A DNA stretch of 54,799 nt from Treponema sp. (GCA_031257195.1 JAIRPD010000028.1:1-54799), one strand, 5' to 3'. Counted from the stretch's first letter, positions 40,025 to 48,234 are shown. Notes: generated from the letters alone by a model not told the origin. Numbers and translations: made by a program.

Positions 40025-41479
40025 CTAGGGAAGCGGCTCCTGAACCAGCCTGCCCAGGTTCCGGTCCAGGTGGATCCGGACGCGCCGGAGGGGCTCGGTA
40101 ACAAAAAAGGCCGCCTGGCATATTTCGATAAGGGTGCCGGAGGCTATTTCCCCCAGGACTTCCACGGCGGCGTCCTCGTAGGCGTTGATCTTTCCCATGG
40201 CGGCGGTGATCTGTTCCCCGGTTTTTTTCTGTTCCTCCTCAAGCCGGATCCGGGCCTCTTCCATTTTTTTACGCCGTTCCGCCCCGGGACTTTCCGGGGC
40301 CGGTTCGGGATTTTCCGCGGCCTCGGCGGCCGAAAGTTCCCGGAGCTTTCCCAGTTTGGCGGATATGATCCGCAGGTGGTAGGTAAGTTTTTCTTTTTCC
40401 TGCTGGGCGGTAAAGTCCACCCCGCAGTGGATCCGGGTGGATTTGCCGGACCTTTTGCCTATCCCCCCGGCGGTGATCCCCTTGAGGGCGTATATCTCCC
40501 CCCCCAGGATCCTTCCCTTTTCCCCCATCTCCACGTTTTCCATGGTGTACACCGAGGAATTGACGATATCCCCCTCCACCTGGATGGTCTTGCGGCAGGC
40601 GGCCTTGCAGTTTTCGATAAATTTGGTGGTGAGCTTTCCCCCCACCTTAACCAGCGCCCGGCCCCGGCCTATGATCCCCCCCGCCACGGTGAGGTTCGCC
40701 TTGGTAATCACGTCGGTAACGTCAAAGGTCTGTTTGATCGTTACCGAGCCGCCGGAATAGATCTTAAAACCGTCGGATACCGGGCCGTTGATAAACACGT
40801 CCCCGGGAAAGATAATATGCCCCGTCCGGTAGTCCACCGATCCCTTGATTACCAGAGTGTCCTGGACATTCAGCACCCCCTTGACCACCACAAGCTGGCC
40901 GTTGATACCCGCGTAGATAAAGCCGTTTTCGTTGATCGTGTTGGCCCCCCCGGAAACCCCGTCGGGCCGGATAGAGGAGAAGGGGATTTCCGCGCCGTAA
41001 ATGTCCCTGCCGTTTCTTCCCACCCGCCGGGATTTACGTTTGGCCAGGGCCTGGCCTTTTTTTACGATGATGAAGGGGGAAAAGGACCGGTAATCGACCC
41101 TGCCGCCGTAGCCCCCACCCTCCGGGTCGAGGGGCGCGGGACCCTGGGGTTTAAGCTGCGGGTTAAACTGGTAGTACTCCAGCCGCTCGTCCACCGGCGG
41201 ATCTCCCCGGGCGATGACCACGTCCCGCAGGACCTGGCGGCGGCTGTTGCAGGCCGCCACCGACTTTTCTATGACATCCCCGAGGATTCCATAGACGATC
41301 CTGAACTGGGCCAGCCCCGCGGCCACCGCTTCGGCGGTCAGGGGGGTGCCGCCGCTTCCGGAGGGGTAAAAATCGGCCCAGAGTTCCAGTTTATCGTCGG
41401 TGAAAAAAACCGACACGTTGCCGTCATTCTTGTTCCCCGGAAGGAGCGTAAAGCGGTCGACTTTCTCGTTGTTCTTCAT
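40025..41479 (-). CDS. FapA family protein (DUF342)
   Basis: A 484-residue cytoplasmic protein. The middle (about 170-345) is a beta-helix-like ladder with GVLNVQDTLVIKGSVDYRTG and GGIIGRGRALVKVGGKLTTK, the core of DUF342. A C-terminal coiled coil (about 365-450, Lys/Glu-rich) follows. The family includes FapA of Vibrio, linked to polar flagellar control, and many uncharacterised spirochaetal and clostridial members; the function here is not established. Its stop lies 1 nt from the converging hemerythrin stop. GAGGAG precedes the start. Confidence 0.8.
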   Translation of the reverse strand: MKNNEKVDRFTLLPGNKNDGNVSVFFTDDKLELWADFYPSGSGGTPLTAEAVAAGLAQFRIVYGILGDVIEKSVAACNSRRQVLRDVVIARGDPPVDERLEYYQFNPQLKPQGPAPLDPEGGGYGGRVDYRSFSPFIIVKKGQALAKRKSRRVGRNGRDIYGAEIPFSSIRPDGVSGGANTINENGFIYAGINGQLVVVKGVLNVQDTLVIKGSVDYRTGHIIFPGDVFINGPVSDGFKIYSGGSVTIKQTFDVTDVITKANLTVAGGIIGRGRALVKVGGKLTTKFIENCKAACRKTIQVEGDIVNSSVYTMENVEMGEKGRILGGEIYALKGITAGGIGKRSGKSTRIHCGVDFTAQQEKEKLTYHLRIISAKLGKLRELSAAEAAENPEPAPESPGAERRKKMEEARIRLEEEQKKTGEQITAAMGKINAYEDAAVEVLGEIASGTLIEICQAAFFVTEPLRRVRIHLDRNLGRLVQEPLP

Positions 41480-41574
41480 ATCTCCTCTTTAAGTATCGGC
41501 ATAAAGGGCCGGCAAAAGCTGAAAAACGCCGCCAAAAGGGGCGGGCCGGCCCGGCGCGCCGCCGCTCTCCCCGC

Positions 41575-41603
41575 TTTAAAATCACCCGCGCCCCTGGTAT
41601 ACT
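41575..41603 (+). promoter_or_regulatory. vanY-like gene promoter, leaderless arrangement
   Basis: TTTAAA (41575-41580), 17 bp, TATACT (41598-41603), then TTTTCC and the ATG at 41610. No ribosome site. Confidence 0.65.
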
Positions 41604-41609
41604 TTTTCC

Positions 41610-42440
41610 ATGGGACGGTTTCGCGGGTTCTTCGGGGTGTTCTTTTTTCTTTTTCTTATGTTCGCCTGCGCGGGGGAGGAGGGGGCGGCCCAGGGGGCGG
41701 CCCCGAAAACCCCACCGGCCGGGAAGCCGCCGGAACCGGTTCGGGGCGCGGCCGCCCTGGAGGCGGCGCTGGCGGCCGCGGCGGTTCCCGCCGAAATGGC
41801 CCGGCGGATCAGGGAGGAGGCCGGCCCTTTCCTGGCCGCCCTGGGGGGGCTGAAAGACGGGGACCCCTTCCTCCGGCGGCTGGTGGACAAGGGGCACCCC
41901 CTGCCCGAAACCTACGAGCCGGACGATCTGGTGGAGCTTCGCTATAAGAGTTACCGGGCGGGGTTCGCCGACGTGATGACCCTCCGCCGCGAGGCGGAGG
42001 CGGCGCTGGAGGAAATGGCCGCCGCCGCCAAAAAGGCGGGGATCATCCTCACGGTTTCCTCCGCCTACCGTTCGTACCGGTACCAGGTGGGTTCATTTGA
42101 CCGCTGGACCCGGCGGCTGGGATTGGCGGAGGCGGAACGGGTTTCCGCCCGGCCGGGCCGGAGCCAGCATCAACTGGGGCTGGTGGTGGACTTTGGGTCC
42201 ATCAGCAACGATTTCGCGAATACCCCCGCGGGTAAATGGGTTCAGGCCAACGCCGGCCGCTTTGGCTGGTCCCTTTCGTACCCCCGGGGCCGCGAAGGGC
42301 TTACCGGATACGCCTGGGAAAGCTGGCATTACCGCTATGTGGGGACCAAGCTTCAGGCCTTTATCGACACCTGGTTTGGGGGAATACAACAGTACGCCCT
42401 GCGTTTTATCCACGAGTGGGAGAACCCGGCGGGTCCCTGA
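41610..42440 (+). CDS. D-alanyl-D-alanine carboxypeptidase, VanY/M15B type lipoprotein
   Basis: A 276-residue envelope peptidase with a lipoprotein signal (FFFLFLMFAC, Cys20). After a Pro/Ala-rich linker the catalytic domain shows SAYRSYRYQ, the zinc motif SQHQLGLVVDFG (His near 187, Asp near 193) and WHYRYVG (His near 239). It should trim the terminal D-Ala of peptidoglycan stem peptides. A second M15 enzyme lies 0.7 kb downstream. Confidence 0.88.
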   Translation: MGRFRGFFGVFFFLFLMFACAGEEGAAQGAAPKTPPAGKPPEPVRGAAALEAALAAAAVPAEMARRIREEAGPFLAALGGLKDGDPFLRRLVDKGHPLPETYEPDDLVELRYKSYRAGFADVMTLRREAEAALEEMAAAAKKAGIILTVSSAYRSYRYQVGSFDRWTRRLGLAEAERVSARPGRSQHQLGLVVDFGSISNDFANTPAGKWVQANAGRFGWSLSYPRGREGLTGYAWESWHYRYVGTKLQAFIDTWFGGIQQYALRFIHEWENPAGP

Positions 42441-42630
42441 GGCCAATCCCGCCGGGCGGAAACCCTCCCCTAGGGCTAAGCCCTCACGCGCGGGAATAAC
42501 CCCCCGCGGCGGCCGCCGCCTTTGGAAAAAAGCGACAGCCGCCGTTCGAGAGGATACACAACTACCCGCGCCCCGCCGGCAAGGTCCCGTTAAGAGGATC
42601 GCCTGTTACGCTAAAACGGGGAAACGCTGA
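42441..42630. other. Gap between vanY-like gene and RRM gene
   Basis: This 190-bp gap between converging genes is GC-rich and contains the palindrome CGGCGGCCGCCG. I see no gene and no convincing terminator. Confidence 0.4.
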
Positions 42631-42909
42631 CTACCAGTTGCCGCCCTGGCGAGGGTTGCGAGGTTTGTCCATCGCTTCGTTGACCCGAATCTGGCGGCCC
42701 TCAAAGTCTTTGCCGTTGGTTCCGGCGATAGCCGCCGCCGCTTCTTCGTCGCTTCCCATCTCGATAAAGCCGAAGCCCTTGGAACCGCCCGAGTCCCTGT
42801 CCATGATGATCTTGACGGAGGAGACAGCGCCGAAGCCGGAAAAGAGACCGCGCAGGCTGTCTTCGGTGGTGTTGTAGGAAAGATTACCGACATACAATTT
42901 CTTAGCCAT
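42631..42909 (-). CDS. RRM-type RNA-binding protein
   Basis: A 92-residue protein consisting of one RNA-recognition motif. RNP2 is LYVGNL (5-10) and RNP1 is KGFGFIEM (about 44-51), with aromatic residues placed for RNA stacking, followed by a basic, Gly/Pro/Asn tail. Similar small RRM proteins in cyanobacteria are cold-regulated; others are global RNA binders. The start at 42909 gives a normal RRM beginning (MAKKLYVGNLSYNT), with AAGGA 9 nt upstream inside a hairpin. Confidence 0.93.
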   Translation of the reverse strand: MAKKLYVGNLSYNTTEDSLRGLFSGFGAVSSVKIIMDRDSGGSKGFGFIEMGSDEEAAAAIAGTNGKDFEGRQIRVNEAMDKPRNPRQGGNW

Positions 42910-42910
42910 T

Positions 42911-42926
42911 GAGAAAATTCCTTCTC
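42911..42926 (-). promoter_or_regulatory. Hairpin enclosing the RRM ribosome site
   Basis: In the mRNA, GAGAA-GGAATT-TTCTC puts the Shine-Dalgarno in the loop and upper stem, ending one base before the ATG. The leader also has CCTGA/TCAGG and CCTGT-ACC-ACAGG hairpins. Confidence 0.5.
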
Positions 42927-43030
42927 CCGGATGATACCCCTCACTGTCGCGTGGGGCGTCTTGCGGCCTCCGGGCGGGCCTAGTATCCGCCTGTGGTACA
43001 GGCATTTACCTGAAAATCAGGCGTTTCGTT

Positions 43031-43059
43031 ATCATATCCTGTTTTTGTTTATTCGTCAA
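43031..43059 (-). promoter_or_regulatory. RRM gene promoter
   Basis: Minus strand TTGACG (43059-43054), 17 bp, TATGAT (43036-43031). The predicted leader is long, about 115 nt. Confidence 0.75.
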
Positions 43060-43068
43060 GTACCCGGC

Positions 43069-43097
43069 TTGCTGCCAGGTGAAATTTAATCTATTAT
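43069..43097 (+). promoter_or_regulatory. Promoter of the M15 peptidase gene, leaderless arrangement
   Basis: TTGCTG (43069-43074), 17 bp, TATTAT (43092-43097), then 6 nt (ttgttt) to ATG 43104. Confidence 0.65.
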
Positions 43098-43103
43098 TTG
43101 TTT

Positions 43104-44024
43104 ATGCTTCCCGTGAAAGCCCTATGCCTGGTTTCCCTCTTTTTTTACGTCCTTCCCGCCTTTGGGCAGGACGGACGGATCCCGGACCCCGCCGGGGCCT
43201 CCCCCGGGGGAACGCTCAACGTCAGGCACAGCCCGGAACAGGTGATGCGGGCCCACGCCGCCGCCTATCCCCAGGCCATAAGCCGGGTGGAGTACCGCAA
43301 GGGCGACTGGGCGGTGCTGGCCCGGGGCAAGTGGTTCTACCACGCCGGGGGCAGGCTGGTGCCGGAGGAACACCTGGAAGAGGCCGAGTCCTACGCCCGC
43401 CAGTCCTTTTACCTGTACTTTCCGGGCCTTCCCCCCTGGAAGGAGCCCGAGGGGGAAATGGCGGAACGGCTTCGGAACGCGCTGGCCCAAAGGAGGGCCA
43501 ATCCCCCCAAACGGGACCCGGAATTTTACGACACCCTTTGGCAGGCCCATACCAGGGACGAGGCCCAGGCCAACCTGACCCGGATATCCTTCCTGGGAAA
43601 ACAGTTCCCGGTCCACCGGGACCTGGCGGAACGGCTGAAAAAGATAGACGCCCTCATCCAGGAGGAGGCGGAAAACGATCCGGCGGTGCGCCGGTGGATA
43701 GACAGCCTGGGTTCCATCGGGGCCTGGAACTGGCGTACCGTGGCCGCCACCGTTTCCCGAAGCTACCATTCCTACGGGGCGGCCCTGGACATCCAGCCCA
43801 AAACCCTGGGGGGGCTGGCCACCTACTGGCAATGGACGGCGGACAGAAACCCCGAATGGTACAAGGTACCCTACAGCGGCCGCTGGCACCCCCCGCTTTC
43901 GGTGGTGGGGATCTTTGAGCGCTACGGCTTCTGCTGGGGGGGCAAGTGGCCGCTCTTTGATACCATGCATTTTGAGTACCGGCCGGAAATTCTGATCCTC
44001 TACGGCATGAAGGTTGAACAGTAA
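43104..44024 (+). CDS. Exported M15-family peptidase (M15C/L-Ala-D-Glu or D,D-type)
   Basis: A 306-residue protein with a signal peptide (about 1-20, ending VLPAFGQ). The C-terminal half holds the M15 zinc site: SYHSYGAALDI (His near 222, Asp near 229) and FDTMHFEYRPE (His near 289). The helical N-terminal half (RMEE..., with PKRDPEFYDTLWQAHTRDE) resembles spirochaetal homologues that extend this family. It probably cleaves peptidoglycan stem peptides; the exact bond is uncertain. The 15-nt gap to leuA suggests read-through rather than shared function. Confidence 0.85.
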   Translation: MLPVKALCLVSLFFYVLPAFGQDGRIPDPAGASPGGTLNVRHSPEQVMRAHAAAYPQAISRVEYRKGDWAVLARGKWFYHAGGRLVPEEHLEEAESYARQSFYLYFPGLPPWKEPEGEMAERLRNALAQRRANPPKRDPEFYDTLWQAHTRDEAQANLTRISFLGKQFPVHRDLAERLKKIDALIQEEAENDPAVRRWIDSLGSIGAWNWRTVAATVSRSYHSYGAALDIQPKTLGGLATYWQWTADRNPEWYKVPYSGRWHPPLSVVGIFERYGFCWGGKWPLFDTMHFEYRPEILILYGMKVEQ

Positions 44025-44041
44025 AGACGGAGCCGGCGGAC

Positions 44042-45562
44042 ATGAGACGGATCGCGATTTTTGACACCACCCTGAGGGACGGCGAGCAGGCGCCGGGCTG
44101 CAGCATGAACCGGGGGGAAAAGATAGAGGTCGCCCGGAAGCTGGAAAAGCTGGGGGTGGACGTTATCGAGGCGGGCTTTCCCGCCTCCAGCCCGGGGGAC
44201 CTGGAATCGGTAAGGGCCATCGCGGGGATCGTCAAGGACAGCGTGGTGGCGGGGCTTTGCCGCTCCCTGGAAAAGGACATCGACGCCTGCGGGGAGGCGC
44301 TGGAAAAGGCCGCCCGTCCCCGGATACACATCTTCCTGGCCACCAGTCCCATCCACCTGGAATGGAAGCTCAAGATGACCGGGGAGCGGGCCCTGGAGCG
44401 GGCGGTATCCGCGGTGAAATACGCCGCGCGGTTCCGGGCCGAGGTGGAATTCTCCGCGGAAGACGCCTTCCGCAGCGACCCGGATTTTGTCTGCCGGGTA
44501 TTCGGCGCGGTGATTAAGGCCGGCGCCGGGACGGTCAACTTTCCCGACACGGTGGGCGGCGCCATACCGGATGAATTCGCCGCCCGGATACGGTACATCA
44601 AGGAAAACACCCCGGGCATGGAAAAGGCCCGGCTGTCCGTGCATTGCCACAACGATCTGGGCCTCGCGGTGGCCAACAGCCTGGCGGCGGTTGCCGCCGG
44701 GGCGGACCAGGTGGAATGCGCCGTGAACGGCATCGGCGAGCGGGCGGGGAACGCCTCGCTGGAGGAAATTGTCATGGCCCTGCGGGTCCGGGGGGAGTTT
44801 TTTAACGCCGCCACCGGGATCGACACCACCCAGATCTACAGCGCCAGCCGCCTGGTCAGCCAGGTAACGGGGGTCAAGGTGCCGCCCAACAAAGCCGTGG
44901 TGGGGGAAAACGCCTTCGCCCACGAGGCGGGGATACACCAGCACGGCGTCCTGGCGCGGCGGGAAACCTACGAGATCATGACCCCCGAATCGGTGGGGAT
45001 CGCCCAAAACCAGATGATCCTGGGCAAACACTCGGGCCGCCACGCCTTTGAGGATCGCCTGACCTTCCTGGGCCTTACCGTGGACAGCGAAACCCTGGAA
45101 AAGGTATTCGCGGAATTCAAGGACCTGGCGGACAAAAAGAAGACCGTCAACGACCGGGACATTGAGGCCCTGGTACGGGGCGCCGCCTCCGCGCCGGAAA
45201 CCTGGAAGCTCGACCACTGGGCGGTAAACACCGGCAGCGCCCTGGGGGCCAGCGGAACCATCCGGCTCCTCCACAAAACCGGCGTCCGGCGGAAACACGT
45301 TTCCCTGGGGGACGGCCCCATCGACTCGATCTACCGGGCGATTAACCGGATTATCGGCAGGGAGCCGGAGCTGGAACTCTACGAGATTGGGGCCATCACC
45401 GGGGGTTCCGCCAGCCAGGGCGAAACCATGGTAAAGATCCTGTGGGACGGCCGCCGGTACAACGGCCGGGGGGTTTCCACGGATATCATCGAGTCGTCCA
45501 TCAAAGCCTACCTGGCCGCGGTAAACGCCCTGGAATGGGAACTGACCCGGGAAGGGGGGTGA
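44042..45562 (+). CDS. leuA: 2-isopropylmalate synthase
   Basis: A 506-residue enzyme of the first leucine-specific step (acetyl-CoA plus 2-oxoisovalerate). The HMGL signature DTTLRDGEQAPGCSM is at 8-22, metal ligands are in VHCHNDLGLAVANSLAAV, and HEAGIHQHGVL marks the subdomain. A C-terminal allosteric domain (about 385-500) contains LGASGTIRLLH and GGSASQGETMVKI. The nearly complete leucine-binding region argues for true LeuA rather than a homocitrate synthase. cimA and ilvB follow within 4 kb. Confidence 0.94.
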   Translation: MRRIAIFDTTLRDGEQAPGCSMNRGEKIEVARKLEKLGVDVIEAGFPASSPGDLESVRAIAGIVKDSVVAGLCRSLEKDIDACGEALEKAARPRIHIFLATSPIHLEWKLKMTGERALERAVSAVKYAARFRAEVEFSAEDAFRSDPDFVCRVFGAVIKAGAGTVNFPDTVGGAIPDEFAARIRYIKENTPGMEKARLSVHCHNDLGLAVANSLAAVAAGADQVECAVNGIGERAGNASLEEIVMALRVRGEFFNAATGIDTTQIYSASRLVSQVTGVKVPPNKAVVGENAFAHEAGIHQHGVLARRETYEIMTPESVGIAQNQMILGKHSGRHAFEDRLTFLGLTVDSETLEKVFAEFKDLADKKKTVNDRDIEALVRGAASAPETWKLDHWAVNTGSALGASGTIRLLHKTGVRRKHVSLGDGPIDSIYRAINRIIGREPELELYEIGAITGGSASQGETMVKILWDGRRYNGRGVSTDIIESSIKAYLAAVNALEWELTREGG

Positions 45563-45590
45563 GGCCCTCCCATCTTTGGGCTGGGCGGGA

Positions 45591-45778
45591 CCTCGCGAAG
45601 CCGGGCGGCCCGGGGGCGGGGCGGCCGCGCGGAACAGATGGACAACGGATTGACGGGGTTTGGGGCGTTTTCCGGGTGGGTAAAGGGGCCGTTCCGTGAG
45701 GCCTTTGAGCTTTTTTTTCTGGGTTGCCATAATGTTCCGCGCGGCCGCCCCGCCCCCGGGCCGCCCGGCTTCGCGAGG
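45591..45778. mobile_element. Perfect 46-bp inverted repeats around a 96-bp core (MITE-like or giant hairpin)
   Basis: The left arm (45591-45636, beginning CCTCGCGAAG and ending GCGGAACA) and the right arm (45733-45778, beginning TGTTCCGC and ending CTTCGCGAGG) are exact reverse complements over all 46 positions. The 96-bp core carries no open gene. No clear target-site duplication flanks it. It could be a small non-autonomous element or a DNA/RNA cruciform. Confidence 0.75.
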
Positions 45779-45788
45779 ACGCGGCGCA

Positions 45789-46117
45789 ATCCCGTAAAGC
45801 GGGATCGCGGCGGAGTTTTCGGTAAGCGAAAACTCCGCGCCCCAAAAGCCCTGCGTGGCTTTTGGGTTTTTCCGCTGGACCTGCCGCAGGGCGGCACGGA
45901 TGCCGCTGTGTCCAAGCGCCCGGTGAAACCGGGTGGGTGGACTTTTTGGCGGAGCCGAAAAGTCCAAGCCCAAAGTCCGTAAGGACGCGGATTTTGGGCG
46001 GATGGGCCGCATGGAAGCGGCTGTTTAACCGCAAGCCCGTGAAGCGGGCTTGGGTGGAGTTTTCGGCGAAGCCGAAAACTCCGAGCCCACAAATCGCCAA
46101 GGATGGCGATTTGTGGG
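45789..46117. repeat. Three consecutive three-hairpin modules
   Basis: Module 1: A ATCCCG-taaag-CGGGAT (45789-45805), B a 12-bp stem GCGGAGTTTTCG with loop gtaag (45810-45838), C CCCAAAAGCC-loop-GGCTTTTGGG (45841-45866). Module 2: A CCCGG-tgaaa-CCGGG (45919-45933), B GGACTTTTTGGC with loop gga (45939-45965), C CCCAAAGTCCG with loop taaggacg (45969-45998). Module 3: A CAAGCCCG-tgaag-CGGGCTTG (46032-46052), B GGAGTTTTCGGC with loop gaa (46056-46082), C 13-bp CCCACAAATCGCC with loop aaggat (46086-46117). B and C are joined by two or three bases each time; modules are spaced 117-129 bp. Stems differ but stay complementary. Confidence 0.88.
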
Positions 46118-46252
46118 CGGCCCCCCTAAGGCCCGGTGGGCGGCCCCCCTTAGGCCCGGTGGGCGGCCCCCCTCAGGCCCGGTGGGCGGCCCCCCTAAGG
46201 CCCGGTGGGCGGCCCCCCTAAGGCCCGGTGGGCGGCCCCCCTAAGGCCCGGT
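46115..46252. repeat. Array of 23-bp repeats
   Basis: Six copies of GGGCGGCCCCCCTAAGGCCCG followed by GT start at 46115, 46138, 46161, 46184, 46207 and 46230, differing only at the two bases before AGG. Degenerate relatives continue to about 46360. Confidence 0.9.
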
Positions 46253-46307
46253 GGGGTCCCACCCTAAGCCTGAGGGGCCGGCCACCCTAGAGGCTGGGTG
46301 GGACCCC
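46253..46307. repeat. 12-bp inverted repeat after the 23-bp array
   Basis: GGGGTCCCACCC (46253-46264) pairs with GGGTGGGACCCC (46296-46307) across 31 nt. The inner segment is repeated imperfectly at about 46308-46355. An AT-rich stretch (46358-46440) with CGCCCT-aa-AGGGCG follows, before the cimA promoter. Confidence 0.6.
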
Positions 46308-46457
46308 ATCCTAAGCCTGGAGAGCCGGCCCCCCTAGGGCCCGATGGGACCCCACCCCTTTTCGCGATAACGCAAGTGTTTTTTACTTTTATTCGAAAGT
46401 CTGGTTTACTACGCCCTAAAGGGCGGGCGCGGACTTTTCCAACCGGTATCGTTTTTC

Positions 46458-46463
46458 TATAAT
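46458..46463 (+). promoter_or_regulatory. cimA -10 box
   Basis: TATAAT (46458-46463); TTTTCC 17 bp upstream is a weak -35. The start would be near 46470, giving a 17-nt leader that contains a three-codon frame (ATG AGA GCG TAA) whose stop overlaps the cimA ATG. Confidence 0.5.
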
Positions 46464-46486
46464 GCTTCTATAGTAATGAGAGCGTA

Positions 46487-48142
46487 ATGAGAGTAATGAG
46501 GAACACCGCGGGCGGCGCGAGCGCCGAAGGGGGTTCCACGGGCCGGTCCGTGGAAATCCTTGACACCACCCTCCGGGACGGGGCCCAGGGGGAGGGGATC
46601 GCCTTCTCCATCCAGGACAAGATCGCCGTCGTCCGGGCCCTGGACGAACTGGGAATCCCCTGGATAGAGGCGGGGAACCCCGGGGGCAGCCCCAAGGACG
46701 CGGCCTTTTTTTCCCGGGCCGCGGAGATCCCCCTGGAACAGGCCCGGCTCTGCGCCTTTGGGCCCACCCGCAAGCCCGGGCTCCGCCCCGAAAAGGACCC
46801 CCAGGTCCGGCGGCTCCTCGACTCCGGGGCGGCGGCGCTGTCCGTCTTTGGCAAAAGCTGGGACCTCCAGGTTACCCGGGTACTCCGGGCGGGGCTGGAG
46901 GAAAACCTCGCGATGATTGGGGAAACGGTGGCGTACCTGAAAGCCCGGGCGGGGCTGGTGTTTTTTGACGGGGAACATTTCTTTGACGGCTGGAAGGCCA
47001 ATCCCGCCTACGCCCTGTCCACGCTGGAAACCGCCCTCAAGGCCGGGGCGGACCGGGTGATCCTCTGCGATACCAACGGCGGTTCCTTCCCGGGGGAAAT
47101 CGCCGCGGCTGTCCGGGCCGCCGCGGACTGTTTGGGCCCCCGGGGCGGACGGCTGGGTATCCACGCCCACAACGATATGGGTCTGGCCGTGGCCAACGCC
47201 ATCGCCGCGGTGGAGGCGGGCTGCGGCCACGTCCAGGGAACCCTGGCGGGCTTTGGGGAAAGGTGCGGCAATACCTGCCTGGCGGCCCTCCTGCCCAGCC
47301 TGGAACTCAAGCTGGGCCTCCCCTGTCTGCCGGAGGGAAGGCTCCCCCGCCTGGCGGAGATTACCCGGCGGGTGGCGGAGGTGGCCAACCTGGCGCTGCC
47401 CGCGTCCGCGCCCTATGTGGGGACCTCGGCCTTTTCCCACAAGGGGGGAACCCACAGCGACGGGGTGCTGAAGCTTAGCCGGTCCTTCGAGCATATCGAC
47501 CCCGCCCTGGTGGGGAACGGCCGGCGTCTTTTGATGAGCGAGGCCGGGGGGCGGTCCGCCGTCGCCGAGCGGGCCCGGAAGATCGATCCCTCCCTTACCA
47601 GGGATCACCCCGCAGTGAAGGCCCTGGCGGAAAAACTTAAAACCCTGGAGGCCGAGGGCTGGGCCTTTGAGGGGGCCGACGCCAGCTTTGAGCTGCTGGT
47701 CCGCCGGGAGCTGGCCGCCCGGGGCCGGGGACGCCGGGAGCCGCTGTTCAAGATCCTCGCCTACCGGGTGATGAGCGAACACCCCACGGGGGAATCCATC
47801 GCCTGCTCCCACGCCTGGGTCAAGGTCTGGGTGGACGGCCAGGACGAGATCGCCGCCGCCGAGGGGGACGGGCCGGTTCACGCCCTGGACGGGGCCCTCC
47901 GCCGGGCCCTGCTCCGCTTTTACCCCCAGCTGGGGCATATCCGGCTTACGGATTACAAGGTCCGGGTTATTGACGGGGGGGCGGCCACCGCCGCCAAGGT
48001 CCGGGTCCTGATCGAAACCTCCGGCGGCCCCCATACCTGGACCACCCTGGGGGTTTCGGAGGACATCATCGACGCCAGCCGGGCGGCGCTGGTGGATTCC
48101 ATTGAGTACAAGCTGATGGGGGACATGGAGGGGCCGGCGTAA
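46487..48142 (+). CDS. cimA: (R)-citramalate synthase
   Basis: A 551-residue HMGL-type enzyme that condenses pyruvate and acetyl-CoA to citramalate, a threonine-independent route to 2-oxobutanoate and isoleucine. The catalytic signature is LDTTLRDGAQGEGIAFS near residue 25; metal ligands are in IHAHNDMGLAVANAIAAVEA; the C-terminal domain ends with RVLIETSGGPHTWTTLGVSEDIIDAS, a typical ending of this branch rather than of LeuA or NifV. ATG 46487 is preferred (GAGAG 4 nt upstream); ATG 46496 is in frame three codons later. Confidence 0.9.
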   Translation: MRVMRNTAGGASAEGGSTGRSVEILDTTLRDGAQGEGIAFSIQDKIAVVRALDELGIPWIEAGNPGGSPKDAAFFSRAAEIPLEQARLCAFGPTRKPGLRPEKDPQVRRLLDSGAAALSVFGKSWDLQVTRVLRAGLEENLAMIGETVAYLKARAGLVFFDGEHFFDGWKANPAYALSTLETALKAGADRVILCDTNGGSFPGEIAAAVRAAADCLGPRGGRLGIHAHNDMGLAVANAIAAVEAGCGHVQGTLAGFGERCGNTCLAALLPSLELKLGLPCLPEGRLPRLAEITRRVAEVANLALPASAPYVGTSAFSHKGGTHSDGVLKLSRSFEHIDPALVGNGRRLLMSEAGGRSAVAERARKIDPSLTRDHPAVKALAEKLKTLEAEGWAFEGADASFELLVRRELAARGRGRREPLFKILAYRVMSEHPTGESIACSHAWVKVWVDGQDEIAAAEGDGPVHALDGALRRALLRFYPQLGHIRLTDYKVRVIDGGAATAAKVRVLIETSGGPHTWTTLGVSEDIIDASRAALVDSIEYKLMGDMEGPA

Positions 48143-48180
48143 AGCCGCGTCCATCCCCGGCGGCGGGGAAAACGGGCTAT

Positions 48181-48209
48181 TTGATCCCCGGCGGGGAAAC
48201 CCCTATAGT
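48181..48209 (+). promoter_or_regulatory. Promoter of the beta-helix gene and ilvB
   Basis: TTGATC (48181-48186), 17 bp, TATAGT (48204-48209). The leader is about 19 nt and carries AGAGAGGG before ATG 48235. Confidence 0.7.
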
Positions 48210-48234
48210 TGTAGGTAGAGAGGGATTTTTTACC

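Noticed and set aside
45501-46244. Several overlapping open frames in the leuA-cimA gap
   Set aside because: They translate hairpin arms and the 23-bp array, appear on both strands, and change frame with each repeat unit.
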